Source: Mycobacterium sp. 852002-51961_SCH5331710 (GTDB lineage Bacteria > Actinomycetota > Actinomycetes > Mycobacteriales > Mycobacteriaceae). From it: 64,000 nucleotides of DNA. Positions 19,576 to 28,666 of the stretch are shown here, piece after piece. A model generated the notes under the pieces. The model did no database searches, was not told the DNA's origin, and saw only the letters and a program-made list of their open reading frames with translations. Both the position numbers and the translations under genes were made by a program. The stretch's first letter is position 1. The number at the start of each line of letters is the position of its first letter. The stretch spans positions 59,604 to 123,603 of the forward strand of contig NZ_LZSQ01000035.1 of assembly GCF_001665535.1 (NCBI RefSeq), written 5' to 3'.

Positions 19576-20863
19576 TCAGCCAGCCGTGGGGCCCGGCCTC
19601 GGTGGTGGAGACGACCTCCGAGGGCGGGGCACCGGACCCGGCGAGCACTTCACCCCGATCGAAGCCGAGGTCGGGAAGCGAGATCGGCAGGGGCTCGTCG
19701 TCGATGTTGAGCGCGACGACCAGGGACTCGGAGCCGGCGCGACTCTGATACACGTACTGCCGGTTGGTCAGCTGCAGCGGTGAGGTGCGCGCCGCGTGCA
19801 GCCACGCGTGCCGTCGGCGCAGCCCGATCAGGAATTTGTGCAGACGGAACACGTCGGCGCCATGTTCATTGAGATCGGCTGGGGGAGAGGTGAACTCGGG
19901 TCGCACCGCGTCGTCGCCGCCGAAGCGCTCTTCCTTGATCCCGGTGTAGGCGAACTCGTCGCCGGCGTAGACGCTCGGCGTGCCACCGGTCGTCATCTGC
20001 AGCACCAACGCGTGCTCGAGGTGCCGGATGTCGTCGAGCTGGCTGGCGATCCGAGTGACGTCGTGATTGCCGACGAAGGTCATCGGCACGAAGGTGTCGA
20101 GAAACTCGTTGTGCCGCACCAGCGCCCAGTCGAGCTCGTGGAAGTTGCCGTCGTTCAGCGCGCTCCACACGGCCTTCCACAGTTCGTACTGGGTGACCGA
20201 GTCGAACCCGGATGCCCGGACCCGCTGCGAGTAGTCGCCGTGAATGATCTCGGCGAGAAAGTACGCGTCGGGAAAGGTTTCGCGGACGCGCGGTAGCACC
20301 TGGGCCCAGAACCGGTCCGGCACCGCATAGGCCGCGTCCAGGCGCCATCCGTCGGCGCCGCGGCCCAACCAGTGGGTCATCACGTCGACGACATAGTCGA
20401 TCACCGCCGGGTTGTCGTGGTCGAGCGCGACGAGGTCGCCGTGGCCCTCGAAGGTGTCCACGCCGCCGCCTCGGGTGCGGAGCCAATCGGTGTTGGCGAA
20501 ATCGGTTCCGACATGGTTGAACACACCGTCGAGCAGGATACGCAGGCCGCGGCGGCGGGCCTCGCCGACGAGCGTGTCGAAGTCGTCGTCGTCACCGAGT
20601 CGCGGGTCGATGCGGAAGTGGTCGGTGGTGTCGTACCCGTGGGTGCGCGAGGAGAAGATCGGCCCCAGGGCGAGCCCGGACGCGCCGAGTTCGATCGCGT
20701 GGTCGAGCCAGTCGACGATGCGCCGCAGCCGGTGCTCGTCGGGCCCCGGCGGTGGATCGGCGGGGTGCGCGCCGACGAAGCCGAGCGGATAGACGTGCCA
20801 CCAGATCACGTGCTCGACCCAGCCCGGTTCGGCGACGGCTGTGGTGTGCGACGGATCGGTCAC
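19559..20863 (-). CDS. GH13 alpha-amylase-family glycosidase
   Basis: A 434-residue GH13 enzyme. All hallmark regions are present: DGVFNHVG, GWRLDAAYAV with the nucleophile Asp, FLAEIIHGDY with the acid/base Glu, and MTFVGNHDV with the transition-state Asp. No signal peptide, so it acts in the cytoplasm on alpha-glucans, trehalose-type sugars or similar. GTG 20863 overlaps the upstream stop as GTGA, so it is translationally coupled to the deaminase. Exact substrate is not predictable. Confidence 0.9.
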   Translation of the reverse strand: MTDPSHTTAVAEPGWVEHVIWWHVYPLGFVGAHPADPPPGPDEHRLRRIVDWLDHAIELGASGLALGPIFSSRTHGYDTTDHFRIDPRLGDDDDFDTLVGEARRRGLRILLDGVFNHVGTDFANTDWLRTRGGGVDTFEGHGDLVALDHDNPAVIDYVVDVMTHWLGRGADGWRLDAAYAVPDRFWAQVLPRVRETFPDAYFLAEIIHGDYSQRVRASGFDSVTQYELWKAVWSALNDGNFHELDWALVRHNEFLDTFVPMTFVGNHDVTRIASQLDDIRHLEHALVLQMTTGGTPSVYAGDEFAYTGIKEERFGGDDAVRPEFTSPPADLNEHGADVFRLHKFLIGLRRRHAWLHAARTSPLQLTNRQYVYQSRAGSESLVVALNIDDEPLPISLPDLGFDRGEVLAGSGAPPSEVVSTTEAGPHGWLIIAPR

Positions 20864-21339
20864 GGCCGGAACTTCGCTTCGTAGAGGGTCCTCATCTGAT
20901 CCCTGTACCCGTCTGCGGGCCCGTCCACCTCCAGACCCGGCGCGATCGTGGTGATCGGCAGCGGGGCCACGGGCGGCGGCGGCGCACCCCACTCGGTCAG
21001 CCAGCGAGTCAGCTGCTCCGAGGATGCGGCGTAGACGATGCGACCGAGCCCGACCCAGGCGTGGGCGGCCGCGCACATCGGGCAGTGCTCGCCCGAGGTG
21101 TAGACGGTGGCCACGGTCCGCTGTCCGGGCGTCAGGTGGGCCGCCGCCCAGCGGGCGATCGCGAACTCCGGATGGCGGGTGTGGTCGCCGTCCTTGACCC
21201 GGTTGCGGTCCTCGAACAGCGTGCGTCCGGTGTCATCGACGAGAAGCGAGCCGAACGGCTCGTCGCCGTCCTCGAGCGCTTCACGCGCCAGCTCGACGCA
21301 GCGGCCGAGGCGGGCGATGTCGTCGTCGCTGAGGGCCAC
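20860..21339 (-). CDS. Nucleoside/cytosine deaminase-fold protein
   Basis: A 159-residue zinc deaminase of the CDA/CMP-dCMP superfamily: PFGSLLVDDTGRTLFEDRNR, HPEFAIARWAA (zinc His and catalytic Glu as HxE) and TSGEHCPMCAAAH (two zinc Cys as CxxC). Related proteins deaminate guanine, cytosine or tRNA adenosine; the DGDHTRHPEF context is closest to guanine/other nucleobase deaminases. GTG 21339 was chosen by homology to the domain start; it lies 17 bp after the TPR gene stop. It is coupled to the GH13 gene downstream. Confidence 0.82.
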   Translation of the reverse strand: MALSDDDIARLGRCVELAREALEDGDEPFGSLLVDDTGRTLFEDRNRVKDGDHTRHPEFAIARWAAAHLTPGQRTVATVYTSGEHCPMCAAAHAWVGLGRIVYAASSEQLTRWLTEWGAPPPPVAPLPITTIAPGLEVDGPADGYRDQMRTLYEAKFRP

Positions 21340-21356
21340 GTTTCGGAGTCTACGGA

Positions 21357-23039
21357 TCAGTCGCAGCAGGCCGGGGGGACCTCCAGCCGGCAGGCGCACG
21401 AGGCGCGGATCGGGACGTCGGCGCGCGCCGCGGCGAGTGCGAGTTGCTGACCGATGATCGCGGCCTCGGCGTCGCGGCCCAGCCGCTGCAGGCATTCGTG
21501 GTAGCCGTGCAGGCTCCACACGTTGTTCGGATGCTGGCACGGCCGAGGCAGCGTGGGATCGAGCCCGAGGTCAGCAGCGTACACCGCGGCGGCCTCCTCG
21601 GCGCGGCCCTGCTCGAGCAGCAGCGCGCCGTAGGCGTGGCGGGTGGGCTGCATCCATCCCCACGGCTCGTCGTACGGTAACGCGTCGTCGAGCTCGATCG
21701 CCCGTCGCAAATGCGCGAACGCGGTGTCGTGATCGCCTGCGCGGTAGGCGATCTCGCCGTCGAGCATCGCGCCGGCGATCGCGAGGATGTCGAGCACGGT
21801 GTTGTTGAACAGATACCGGCTCTCGGGGATGCGGCCGTAGGCGTCGGCGAAGGCTTCCCGCTCGGCGCGGGCCTGCTCCAGGTTGCCCTTCGCGGCGTGA
21901 GCCACTCCGCGTCCGTAGTGGATGGTCGCCACGGTGCTGCAATAGAGTTCCGGGTCCTCGGGCAGCGGTTCGGCGATCAGGTCGTCCCAGCGGCCGAACC
22001 GCACCAGCACATGCGTGCGCAGGGGAACGAAGGCCTCCAGCCAGTCGGCCATCGGCGGTGACTCGATCGCCAGCACCTCCCGGGTCAGCTGCGCGACCAG
22101 TTCGTCGGCGGCGGCGAAGGCGGTGCGCGAATTGCCCTCGAACATCGCCGAATACACCACGAAGTGCAGGTTGTGCGCCCGGTACAGGGAGTAGAAGTTC
22201 AGCGGGCCCTCTCGTTCAACGAATCGCCGATCCACTTGAACCGCCGCCAGATTCGACACCACCGAGTCGCGGTAGTTGCCGCACAGCACGTCGATGTGGC
22301 TGGGCATGTGCTGCAGATGGCCGGCGTCGGGCACCAGGCCGCGCAACAGATCCGCGGCAGGCAACGCGTCCTGCGGGGTCGTCGACATCTCCATCGTGTG
22401 CAGGTAGAGGTGCAGGATGCCGGGGTGGACGCGGCCGGCGTCGGTGGCCAGCGCGTCGTCGAGGATCCGCTTGGCCGCCACTACCCGCGAGCAGGGTGCG
22501 GGTTCACCGGTTCTGGTGTCCCACAACGCCCATGCCGTCACGTTCACCAGCGCGTCGGCGGCGAGGGCCTGGACGTCGACGTCGTCGGGGTAGGTCCGCG
22601 CCAGCGCCGCCATCGCGTCGGCGTAGCGGGCACCCCCGGCCGCCTGCGCTTCGGCGTCGTCCGGATCCTCGGTGGGGAAGCGATCCTGCAGCGCGGCGAT
22701 CAGGCCTTGCTCAACCGGCGACGCCCGGTTGTCCACGGCCACTTGCAGTTCCATCCTGGCGCGTGCCAGTGATGCGGCCGCGTCGACGGGATCGAAGGCC
22801 TCCCAGCCCTTGTTGTAGTTCGGTCCGATCGCGTAGGCGATGCCCCAGCGGGCGATGGCCAGGCCGGGGTCCAGTTCGAGCGCCCGCTCGAAGCAGCGGA
22901 TGGCCTCCTCGTGGTTGAACGCGTAGCACCAGACCATCCCGCGGTCGAACCACACCTGCGCCTGCTGCGACGGTGTCTCAATCGGCCGGTGATAGGACCC
23001 GAGGTCGTAGTAGGTCTCGTCGCCAGGCGAGATGCTCAT
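21357..23039 (-). CDS. Large TPR-repeat protein
   Basis: A 560-residue soluble protein with TPR units, e.g. FDRGMVWCYAFNHEEAIRCF and ERALELDPGLAIARWGIAYA near residues 30-70, and EIAYRAGDHDTAFAHLRRAI near 445. The head DLGSYHRPIETPSQQAQVWF is a typical start of this family, so ATG 23039 is kept even though it makes the gene overlap the upstream membrane-protein gene by 62 bp. The C-terminus is Cys-rich (SCACRLEVPPACCD), an unusual metal-site-like ending. Function unknown; TPR proteins scaffold other proteins. Confidence 0.82.
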   Translation of the reverse strand: MSISPGDETYYDLGSYHRPIETPSQQAQVWFDRGMVWCYAFNHEEAIRCFERALELDPGLAIARWGIAYAIGPNYNKGWEAFDPVDAAASLARARMELQVAVDNRASPVEQGLIAALQDRFPTEDPDDAEAQAAGGARYADAMAALARTYPDDVDVQALAADALVNVTAWALWDTRTGEPAPCSRVVAAKRILDDALATDAGRVHPGILHLYLHTMEMSTTPQDALPAADLLRGLVPDAGHLQHMPSHIDVLCGNYRDSVVSNLAAVQVDRRFVEREGPLNFYSLYRAHNLHFVVYSAMFEGNSRTAFAAADELVAQLTREVLAIESPPMADWLEAFVPLRTHVLVRFGRWDDLIAEPLPEDPELYCSTVATIHYGRGVAHAAKGNLEQARAEREAFADAYGRIPESRYLFNNTVLDILAIAGAMLDGEIAYRAGDHDTAFAHLRRAIELDDALPYDEPWGWMQPTRHAYGALLLEQGRAEEAAAVYAADLGLDPTLPRPCQHPNNVWSLHGYHECLQRLGRDAEAAIIGQQLALAAARADVPIRASCACRLEVPPACCD

Positions 23040-24036
23040 GCACCGCACGATAATTCACGCGGGCAGCGGTTGCGGCGGTTGCGAGCAGACATCCCGCGGC
23101 GCCCCACAACAGCAGCGTCATCAGCGGTGTCTGCGCGCCGTTGCCGCCGAAGTAGACGGTGCTGCGCAGCAGCGAGACGCCCGCGCCCTGCGGCACGATC
23201 GTGCTGAAGATGGAGTAGAACTCCGACAGCAGCGGGCGGCCGACGGGGCCCGCCGCGGCCGCGTTGCCGACGATCACGAGGAACCCCGTCAACGCCAACG
23301 AAGCGGCGGAGCCGAACGCCGCGGCGACGCCGGTGATCGCCCCGCCGACCGCCATGGAGTACAGCCACAGCGTGCCGAAAACCTGCGACGTGTGGCCGAC
23401 CAACGCCCCGAGGATCCCGTCGACGTAGAGCGTGACGCCACCCGCGAGCAGGGCGGAGTACCCGGCCAGGGTCACGGTGCGCAGCGCCAGGGTGGCGGGG
23501 GTGCGCACGGTGCCCATGAACCTGCCGAGCACCGTCGCCGCGACCGACGCGCCGATGGACAGGAAGATGACCGCGTAGAACTCGACGGTGCCCGACGGGT
23601 CGCCGGCCGACGGCGGCGCGACGTCCTCGACGACGGGGCGCAGGCCCGCCTTGGAAGCGACCGCCTCACCGACGGTTTCGGCCGCGGCGGCCACACTGCG
23701 GCCACCGCCGCCGGCCACATAGGTCGTCATCGCACCGCCGGAATCGACGGCGAACGCCGCGTCGGCCTTGCGTTCGTAGACCTGCTGGCGGGCCGCGGCT
23801 CCGTCGGCGACCTCGGTGATCGTCAGTGCGTCGTTGCCTTTCAGACCGTCGACGAATTGCGGCGGCCCGGCCACGGCGACCGACAGGTTGTGCAACTCCG
23901 GTTTGGCGAACGCGCCCGAATAGCTGGCGATCATCGCGATGACGACGAGCGTCATGCCGAGCAGGGCCAGCGCGGTCGTGCGCACGGCCGCGCGGTTGCG
24001 GACTCCGGAACGCTCGGCGGCGTGATGCTTACCCAT
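22978..24036 (-). CDS. DUF3533/YhgE-type ABC-2-like membrane protein
   Basis: A 352-residue protein with one N-terminal membrane segment (LALLGMTLVVIAMIASYSGA), an extracytoplasmic domain (about 50-150), and five or six C-terminal segments (VIFLSIGASVAATVLGRF, TLAGYSALLAGGVTLYV and others). This matches the DUF3533/ABC-2-like layout of proteins often paired with a TetR repressor as stress or solvent efflux units. Its start overlaps the TetR stop by 8 bp, so regulator and membrane protein are one operon. Substrate unknown. Confidence 0.8.
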   Translation of the reverse strand: MGKHHAAERSGVRNRAAVRTTALALLGMTLVVIAMIASYSGAFAKPELHNLSVAVAGPPQFVDGLKGNDALTITEVADGAAARQQVYERKADAAFAVDSGGAMTTYVAGGGGRSVAAAAETVGEAVASKAGLRPVVEDVAPPSAGDPSGTVEFYAVIFLSIGASVAATVLGRFMGTVRTPATLALRTVTLAGYSALLAGGVTLYVDGILGALVGHTSQVFGTLWLYSMAVGGAITGVAAAFGSAASLALTGFLVIVGNAAAAGPVGRPLLSEFYSIFSTIVPQGAGVSLLRSTVYFGGNGAQTPLMTLLLWGAAGCLLATAATAARVNYRAVHEHLAWRRDLLRPRVLSPAD

Positions 24037-24619
24037 GACGTGAACCTCTCGAATGTTCGGGAACGCCCAGCAGGGCGTTGACGGTGTCCAGTGCGGTGCG
24101 CACGCGGTCGCCGAGGTCGGTGGCGCTCGGGTCGTCCATCCACGAACGCAGCACCTCGGTGAAGCCGCCGACCAGGAACCGGGTCACGGCCTCGGGAGCC
24201 ACCCCGGCGATCGCGGTCACCGCGGGCATGGCGGCGGCGGCCATCTCCTCGCACGCCGGCGTCAGCTCGGCGCGGAACGCCGCGACGACCCGTTGGGCCA
24301 CCGTGCTGGAGACGACGTGGCGGTATACCGCGCGGTGTTCGGCGACGAAGTCGAACAGCCGCAGGATGCGGGCGCGGGCGTCGCCGCCGATGTCGGCGGT
24401 CGCGGCGGCGAACGCGACGGTGACCGCCGTCGCGACGGCGTCGTCGCGGTCGGTGAAGTGCTGGTAGAACACCTGCCTGCTGACGCCGGCGTGCGCCACG
24501 ACGTCGCCGACGGTCAACCCGTCGACCGGCCGTTCGTGTGCGAGCGCGAACGCCGCATCCCGGAGAAGCGCCCGGACTCTCTCCGCGCGCGGGTCGGCGC
24601 TGTGTGCGCGTGCTGCCAT
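24029..24619 (-). CDS. TetR-family repressor
   Basis: A 196-residue TetR regulator. HTH region: VRALLRDAAFALAHERPVDG, then LTVGDVVAHAGVSRQVFYQH (residues 14-54). The C-terminal ligand domain ends with FLVGGFTEVLRSWMDDPS. It is first in the operon with the DUF3533 membrane protein, and a 22-bp palindrome lies 19 bp upstream of its start, consistent with autorepression. Confidence 0.9.
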   Translation of the reverse strand: MAARAHSADPRAERVRALLRDAAFALAHERPVDGLTVGDVVAHAGVSRQVFYQHFTDRDDAVATAVTVAFAAATADIGGDARARILRLFDFVAEHRAVYRHVVSSTVAQRVVAAFRAELTPACEEMAAAAMPAVTAIAGVAPEAVTRFLVGGFTEVLRSWMDDPSATDLGDRVRTALDTVNALLGVPEHSRGSRHG

Positions 24620-24637
24620 ACGAGCAGCCTAAGGCAC

Positions 24638-24659
24638 TTCGTAGACAGATGACTACGAA
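24638..24659 (-). promoter_or_regulatory. TetR operator palindrome
   Basis: TTCGTAG-N8-CTACGAA, perfect 7-bp arms, 22 bp in all, in a locally AT-rich stretch just upstream of the TetR start at 24619. Size and position fit a TetR-dimer operator that controls the TetR/DUF3533/TPR unit. Confidence 0.78.
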
Positions 24660-24748
24660 AAGATAGGTAATCTAATGCGAGCTTGGGGCCCAGTGTGACG
24701 TGCACCTCGCTAACGCCCCACCCAGACCCGCCGCCCCACCCAGACCCC

Positions 24749-24807
24749 GCGAGCGCTCACTCTTGTACGCCATAGGCCTTCAAACGCGTACAAGGTTGAG
24801 CGCTCGC
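24749..24807. repeat. Long intergenic hairpin, 22-bp stem
   Basis: 24749-24770 pairs with 24786-24807: GCGAGCGCTCA, two mismatched bases, CTTGTACGC; loop 15 nt. It lies between the divergent TetR and thioesterase genes, so it is not a simple terminator. The outer arm (GCGAGCG) resembles that of the hairpin at 33328-33391, suggesting a dispersed family of mycobacterial palindromic units. Confidence 0.65.
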
Positions 24808-24837
24808 GCCATGGTTACCGGCGATTCGACAACCCTT

Positions 24838-24855
24838 ACTGGAACGTGTTCTAGT
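24838..24855 (+). promoter_or_regulatory. KstR-like operator
   Basis: ACTGGAACGTGTTCTAGT fits the KstR core TnnAACnnGTTnnA exactly (24840-24853) and is nearly perfectly palindromic. It ends 6 nt before the GTG at 24862 and would cover the promoter or transcript start. KstR represses cholesterol-ring/side-chain catabolism genes until released by a 3-oxo-cholestenoyl-CoA-type ligand. Confidence 0.72.
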
Positions 24856-24861
24856 GCTTGC

Positions 24862-25488
24862 GTGGTGGAGTTCACCGACATCGGGAACGTGTCGGCGGCC
24901 GAGATCGACCGGCTGCGCGGCGTTTACGGTCCGCTGGCCGATTCGGTCCGGGAGCTGATCGACGCGACGATCCGCACCGAGGTCGACGCCGACACGGTCG
25001 CGATCGTCCGCGACCAGATCGACAAAGCGACGGCGGCACTGCGGTCGCGGCAGATCGACGGTGCGTTCGGCGTGCGGTTCACCTCCGAGGGCGACCAGCT
25101 GCCGTGGGGGAATCCGGTGATCGGGCTTCGCAATCCGGTCGCGCCGCCGTTGACCATCGAGCACGACGATCACGGAGGCGTTTACACCGACTTCGAGCTC
25201 GGCGCGGCCTACGAGGGCCCGCCGGGACATGTGCACGGCGGGATTTCGGCGCTGATCCTCGACCATGTCCTCGGCGAGGTCGCCGCCAGCGCGGCGAGCC
25301 CCCGGTTCACGGGCACCATCACGTTGCGCTATCTGCGCCCGACGCGCCTGGGGCGGCTGCACGCAGAGGCGACGATCACCAGGACCGAGGGCATCAAGTC
25401 GTACGCGACGGGTTATCTCTCCGACGACGAAGGCGTCACCGTCGAGGCCGAAGGCGTGTTCATCGAGCCGAAGTGGGCTCGCGGATAG
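24862..25488 (+). CDS. Hotdog-fold (PaaI-type) acyl-CoA thioesterase
   Basis: A 208-residue protein whose C-terminal half is a hotdog thioesterase: GHVHGGISALILDHVLGEVA (PaaI/YBGC-like H-G-G motif), FTGTITLRYLRPTRLGRLHA, ATITRTEGIKSYATGYLSD. The N-terminal about 70 residues are helical, seen in many mycobacterial homologues. GTG 24862 or 24865 is the only start that leaves the KstR-like operator outside the coding sequence. The operator suggests a role in releasing CoA during sterol or lipid catabolism. It overlaps the convergent FUSC gene end by 29 bp. Confidence 0.82.
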   Translation: MVEFTDIGNVSAAEIDRLRGVYGPLADSVRELIDATIRTEVDADTVAIVRDQIDKATAALRSRQIDGAFGVRFTSEGDQLPWGNPVIGLRNPVAPPLTIEHDDHGGVYTDFELGAAYEGPPGHVHGGISALILDHVLGEVAASAASPRFTGTITLRYLRPTRLGRLHAEATITRTEGIKSYATGYLSDDEGVTVEAEGVFIEPKWARG

Positions 25489-27448
25489 CGGCGATGCCCG
25501 ACAGGCTGCGCGTGATCGCGGCGATCTCGGACACCAGGACCCGAGCGGCCCCGTCGTCGCCGGAGAGGCCCTCGGCCTTCTCGCGCACCTGCTGATTGGC
25601 CGCGGTCAGCGCCCCGAGGTCCACAGTCCACGGTGTCCCCGGATTCGTCGGCGCTCCCCGCAGCGCGTCGACGAAATCGTCGACGGCGGCGATGAATTCG
25701 GGGGTCAACGCCGCCGGTGGCCGGTTCGGCAGGTTGGCCTCCAGCGCGGTGCACGAGATGGTGACGGCGTTGAGCGCGGTGCGATACGAGCGCAACCAGC
25801 GACGCAGCTCCCGCGACTCCATCCGGGTGGCACCCGAGGCGGCCTCGAAACCTGCGCGGGCGCGGTAGGCGTGCTGCCACGCCGATGACACCGCGTCGGT
25901 CGGATGGTCAAGCGGATGGACATAGGCCCTGACCACCGTTGCGGCGTAATCGATCTCGGTCTTCAGCAGTTCACCGGCGCGGTGGTGCAACCGCGTCAGC
26001 GCGTGGTCCGGCAGCGCGACGTGCGCCACGACCGCCAGCCCGCCGCCGACCACGATCGAGAACAACCGGTCCTCGAGCGTCGCCCCCGAGGTGGCCGCGT
26101 CGATCTCGAGAAGGAATACGACCGCCGCGGCCAGGGCAGCACTGGTGGCGATGTAACCCGTCCTGGTCGCGGCATACGTCGCGGCGAGGCACAGCGTGGC
26201 CACCGCGGCGGCTATCCACCCCGTGGGGTGCACCAGCATCACGATGACCGACGCGACGACGACGCCGGTAGCGATGCCCGCCAGTCGGCCGACGCATCGC
26301 GTGTAGGTGTGGGCGGTCTCGGGGCGCAACACCATCAGCACGGTCAGCGCGATCCAGTAGCCGTGCGCGACGGGTGCGAACCGGTCCGCACACGCGGCGA
26401 CGGCCACTGCCGCGGACAACCGGATGGCGTGACGCAGCAGCGGCGACGTCAACGTCAGGTGCGAGCGGACGGTGGCCAGCGCGGCACGCACGGGACTGAT
26501 CACGTCCGGCCGGAACAGATCGGGAAACCGCAACTCCGCCGCTTCGTGCAGCTGCTGCGAAAGCCGTTTGATCTCAGGGTTTTCCGGGTCGTCCAGCGCA
26601 GCCACCGCGGCATCCAACCGAACCAGGCCGTGCTCGGCGTTGCGCCTCGCGACATGGGTGTGGTCGGCGATCGCGTCCAGCACCTCGGCGGCGGCCGCCA
26701 GCACCCGGGAGACGTCGTCGCGCTGGCCCACCGGTGTGCCGCGCAGCGTGCGCAGCGTCGTCATGATCCGTTCGGGCAGCCGGTGCCCGCCTCGGTACGC
26801 CTCGGGTCGACGGCTGGCCTGGGTGTCGAGGAACGCATCGCGCAGCGACGGCAACAGCGGCGTGCCGGCGGGCGTCTCGTCCTGCTCGGCGGCCTTGCGC
26901 GCATCCGCGGCCAGTGCCCCGTACGCCTCGGCAAGGGCCCCGCGCTGAGCGCGCCACCGCTGCGGCGGCCATACCGCGATCAGCCCGGCCTGCAGGGCAC
27001 CCGCGGCGATCGTCAGGGCGGTCGGGATGAGGACCGACGACGCGGTGGGCGCAAGCGGGGGAGCGATGGCGAGCAGGGCGCCGCCGGCGGCGGCCACGAG
27101 TCCTGCATTGTTGCCGACCGCCCATTGCAGGCCCGCACCGAAGCACCACACGGCGAGCGCGGCGACGAACGCGACGTCGTACGAGGAGAGCAGGGCCCCG
27201 AGGAAGACCGCCGCGCTCATCTGCGCGGTCACGATCAGCACGCGGGCGATCCGGCCGCCGGGGCTGTCCTGGAGCGCGACAGCGCCCGCCACCGCCGCCG
27301 CACCGGCCACCCACACAGCGGTCGCACCCGAATCCCACAGCAGCGCGATCGAGGCGACCGCCAGCACGCCTAGCAAACTCCGGCAAACCGCCCCCGGTTC
27401 GGGCATGGCCGGCCGGAGGGCATCGATGGCCCTGCTGCGGGTGCTCAC
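25460..27448 (-). CDS. FUSC-type (aromatic acid exporter-like) membrane protein
   Basis: A 662-residue protein with two clusters of membrane segments (about 20-160 and 340-480) separated by soluble helical regions, the layout of the FUSC/YccS/AaeB family. Recognisable pieces: the SAAVAVAACADRFAPVAHGY and WIALTVLMVLRPETAHTYTR region, then CVGRLAGIATGVVVASVIVM, matching the conserved PxxxxxTxxRxxxRxxGT core. It may export aromatic acids or other anions. Start GTG 27448; no other start gives the first helix. Promoter not obvious. Confidence 0.85.
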   Translation of the reverse strand: MSTRSRAIDALRPAMPEPGAVCRSLLGVLAVASIALLWDSGATAVWVAGAAAVAGAVALQDSPGGRIARVLIVTAQMSAAVFLGALLSSYDVAFVAALAVWCFGAGLQWAVGNNAGLVAAAGGALLAIAPPLAPTASSVLIPTALTIAAGALQAGLIAVWPPQRWRAQRGALAEAYGALAADARKAAEQDETPAGTPLLPSLRDAFLDTQASRRPEAYRGGHRLPERIMTTLRTLRGTPVGQRDDVSRVLAAAAEVLDAIADHTHVARRNAEHGLVRLDAAVAALDDPENPEIKRLSQQLHEAAELRFPDLFRPDVISPVRAALATVRSHLTLTSPLLRHAIRLSAAVAVAACADRFAPVAHGYWIALTVLMVLRPETAHTYTRCVGRLAGIATGVVVASVIVMLVHPTGWIAAAVATLCLAATYAATRTGYIATSAALAAAVVFLLEIDAATSGATLEDRLFSIVVGGGLAVVAHVALPDHALTRLHHRAGELLKTEIDYAATVVRAYVHPLDHPTDAVSSAWQHAYRARAGFEAASGATRMESRELRRWLRSYRTALNAVTISCTALEANLPNRPPAALTPEFIAAVDDFVDALRGAPTNPGTPWTVDLGALTAANQQVREKAEGLSGDDGAARVLVSEIAAITRSLSGIAAIREPTSAR

Positions 27449-27829
27449 CTACTCATTCTGACCCCTGCACCCAACCGCTCGGGGTACCACACGCGTCAAT
27501 TTCGCGTTGTTGCGGCGACATAGCCGACGACCAGCCCCGAACCTGGATCCGCACCGACCCAAACATGATGTGCGACAGTGCAAACCCGCCGCGTCGCGGG
27601 ATCAAGCGGGAGCCGGCGCCCTGATTTGCCTGCGGCGACGCGATTTCGGGGTTAAAGTCAGCCGACGGGGTCGGTTCGCAGCAGCGGAGGTGCCGGTGGC
27701 GGATATCGCTATCGCGCGAGAATCCGTAGCCGAGGATGACCCGCAGGTCCGAATCACCGACACCCCGTCTCATGAGAACCACCGAGCTGCACCGTGCGCG
27801 TCGGCGCCGGGCCTACGAAGGGAATCGTC
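27449..27829. other. 381-bp divergent intergenic region, no gene seen
   Basis: Between the FUSC start and the hydratase cluster. Frames here lack ribosome sites and family matches. A short palindrome CCGAC-ggg-GTCGG is present near 27660. A GAAGGGA ribosome site at the right end serves ATG 27830. No convincing -10/-35 pair is seen. Confidence 0.5.
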
Positions 27830-28666
27830 ATGAGCACGGCGGCCGAGCGAGCAGCGCAACTCGAACTGGTGGCCCGGTTGAAGTCGGCCTATCCCGAACT
27901 GCCGGATGCGCCGACACCGGATCTCCTCGACCACGACCGGATCACCGCATATCTCAAACCCGTCCATGACGTCGGCGGTGAACCGGACGCGCCGATGAAG
28001 TACGAGAACAAGCAGTACGAGCTCTGGGAGCACATGACGTACGTCATCTGCGAAGTGCTGGCGTGGCGCGGTATCTGGCTCTCCGAGGAACGCCGCCGCA
28101 TCGGCAACGTCGACGTGGGCAGGGCCGAGTATTTGGGGCTTCCGTATTACGGCCGCTGGCTGTTGGCCGTCGCTCGGGTCCTGGTCGAGAAGCATCACAT
28201 CGGCCTGACCGAGTTGAGCGAACGGATGGCCGAGGTCAAGGCGCGCTACGAGGGCGGTCTGGCGGGCAAGAAGTTGGAAGCCAAGCCCAAATTCGAGGGC
28301 GACGGGTCGGACGTCAAACGCAACGCCCATCACAAACACGCGGTGGGCAAGGGCGACCCGCAGGTGTACGCCGGGCAGGCCGGCGACCCGAAGTTCAAGG
28401 TCGGCGACGCGGTCATCGTGCGCGAACTGCCGGTCATCTTCTACACCCGGACCCCGGAGTACGTGCGCGGGGCGCGCGGCGAGATCGCGACCGTCGCGTA
28501 TGAAAGCCCGGCGGCCGAGGACGAGACCTGGGACCGCCCGGCCAAACCGGAATGGTTCTACGTCGTGCGGTTCAACATGTCGGAGTTGTGGCACGGCTAC
28601 ACCGGCACCGGCGACGACGTCATACAGACCGAGATTCCCGAGCACTGGCTGGAGGCCGCCAAATGA
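27830..28666 (+). CDS. Nitrile hydratase/thiocyanate hydrolase beta-type subunit
   Basis: A 278-residue subunit with the NHase-beta N-terminal helical part (WEHMTYVICEVLAWRGIW, GLPYYGRWLLAVARVLVEKH) and the C-terminal SH3-like barrel (FKVGDAVIVRELPVIFYTRT, YVRGARGEIATVAY, WFYVVRFNMSELWHGYTG). In thiocyanate hydrolase these two halves are separate subunits; here they are one chain, as in nitrile hydratase. ATG 27830 is preceded by GAAGGGA. The stop overlaps the next gene as ATGA. It should carry no metal itself but completes the active-site pocket with the cobalt subunit. Confidence 0.85.
   Translation: MSTAAERAAQLELVARLKSAYPELPDAPTPDLLDHDRITAYLKPVHDVGGEPDAPMKYENKQYELWEHMTYVICEVLAWRGIWLSEERRRIGNVDVGRAEYLGLPYYGRWLLAVARVLVEKHHIGLTELSERMAEVKARYEGGLAGKKLEAKPKFEGDGSDVKRNAHHKHAVGKGDPQVYAGQAGDPKFKVGDAVIVRELPVIFYTRTPEYVRGARGEIATVAYESPAAEDETWDRPAKPEWFYVVRFNMSELWHGYTGTGDDVIQTEIPEHWLEAAK

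Noticed and set aside
27453..27782. Small frames on both strands in the 381-bp gap before the hydratase cluster
   Set aside because: No ribosome site, no family similarity and mixed composition; treated as non-coding.
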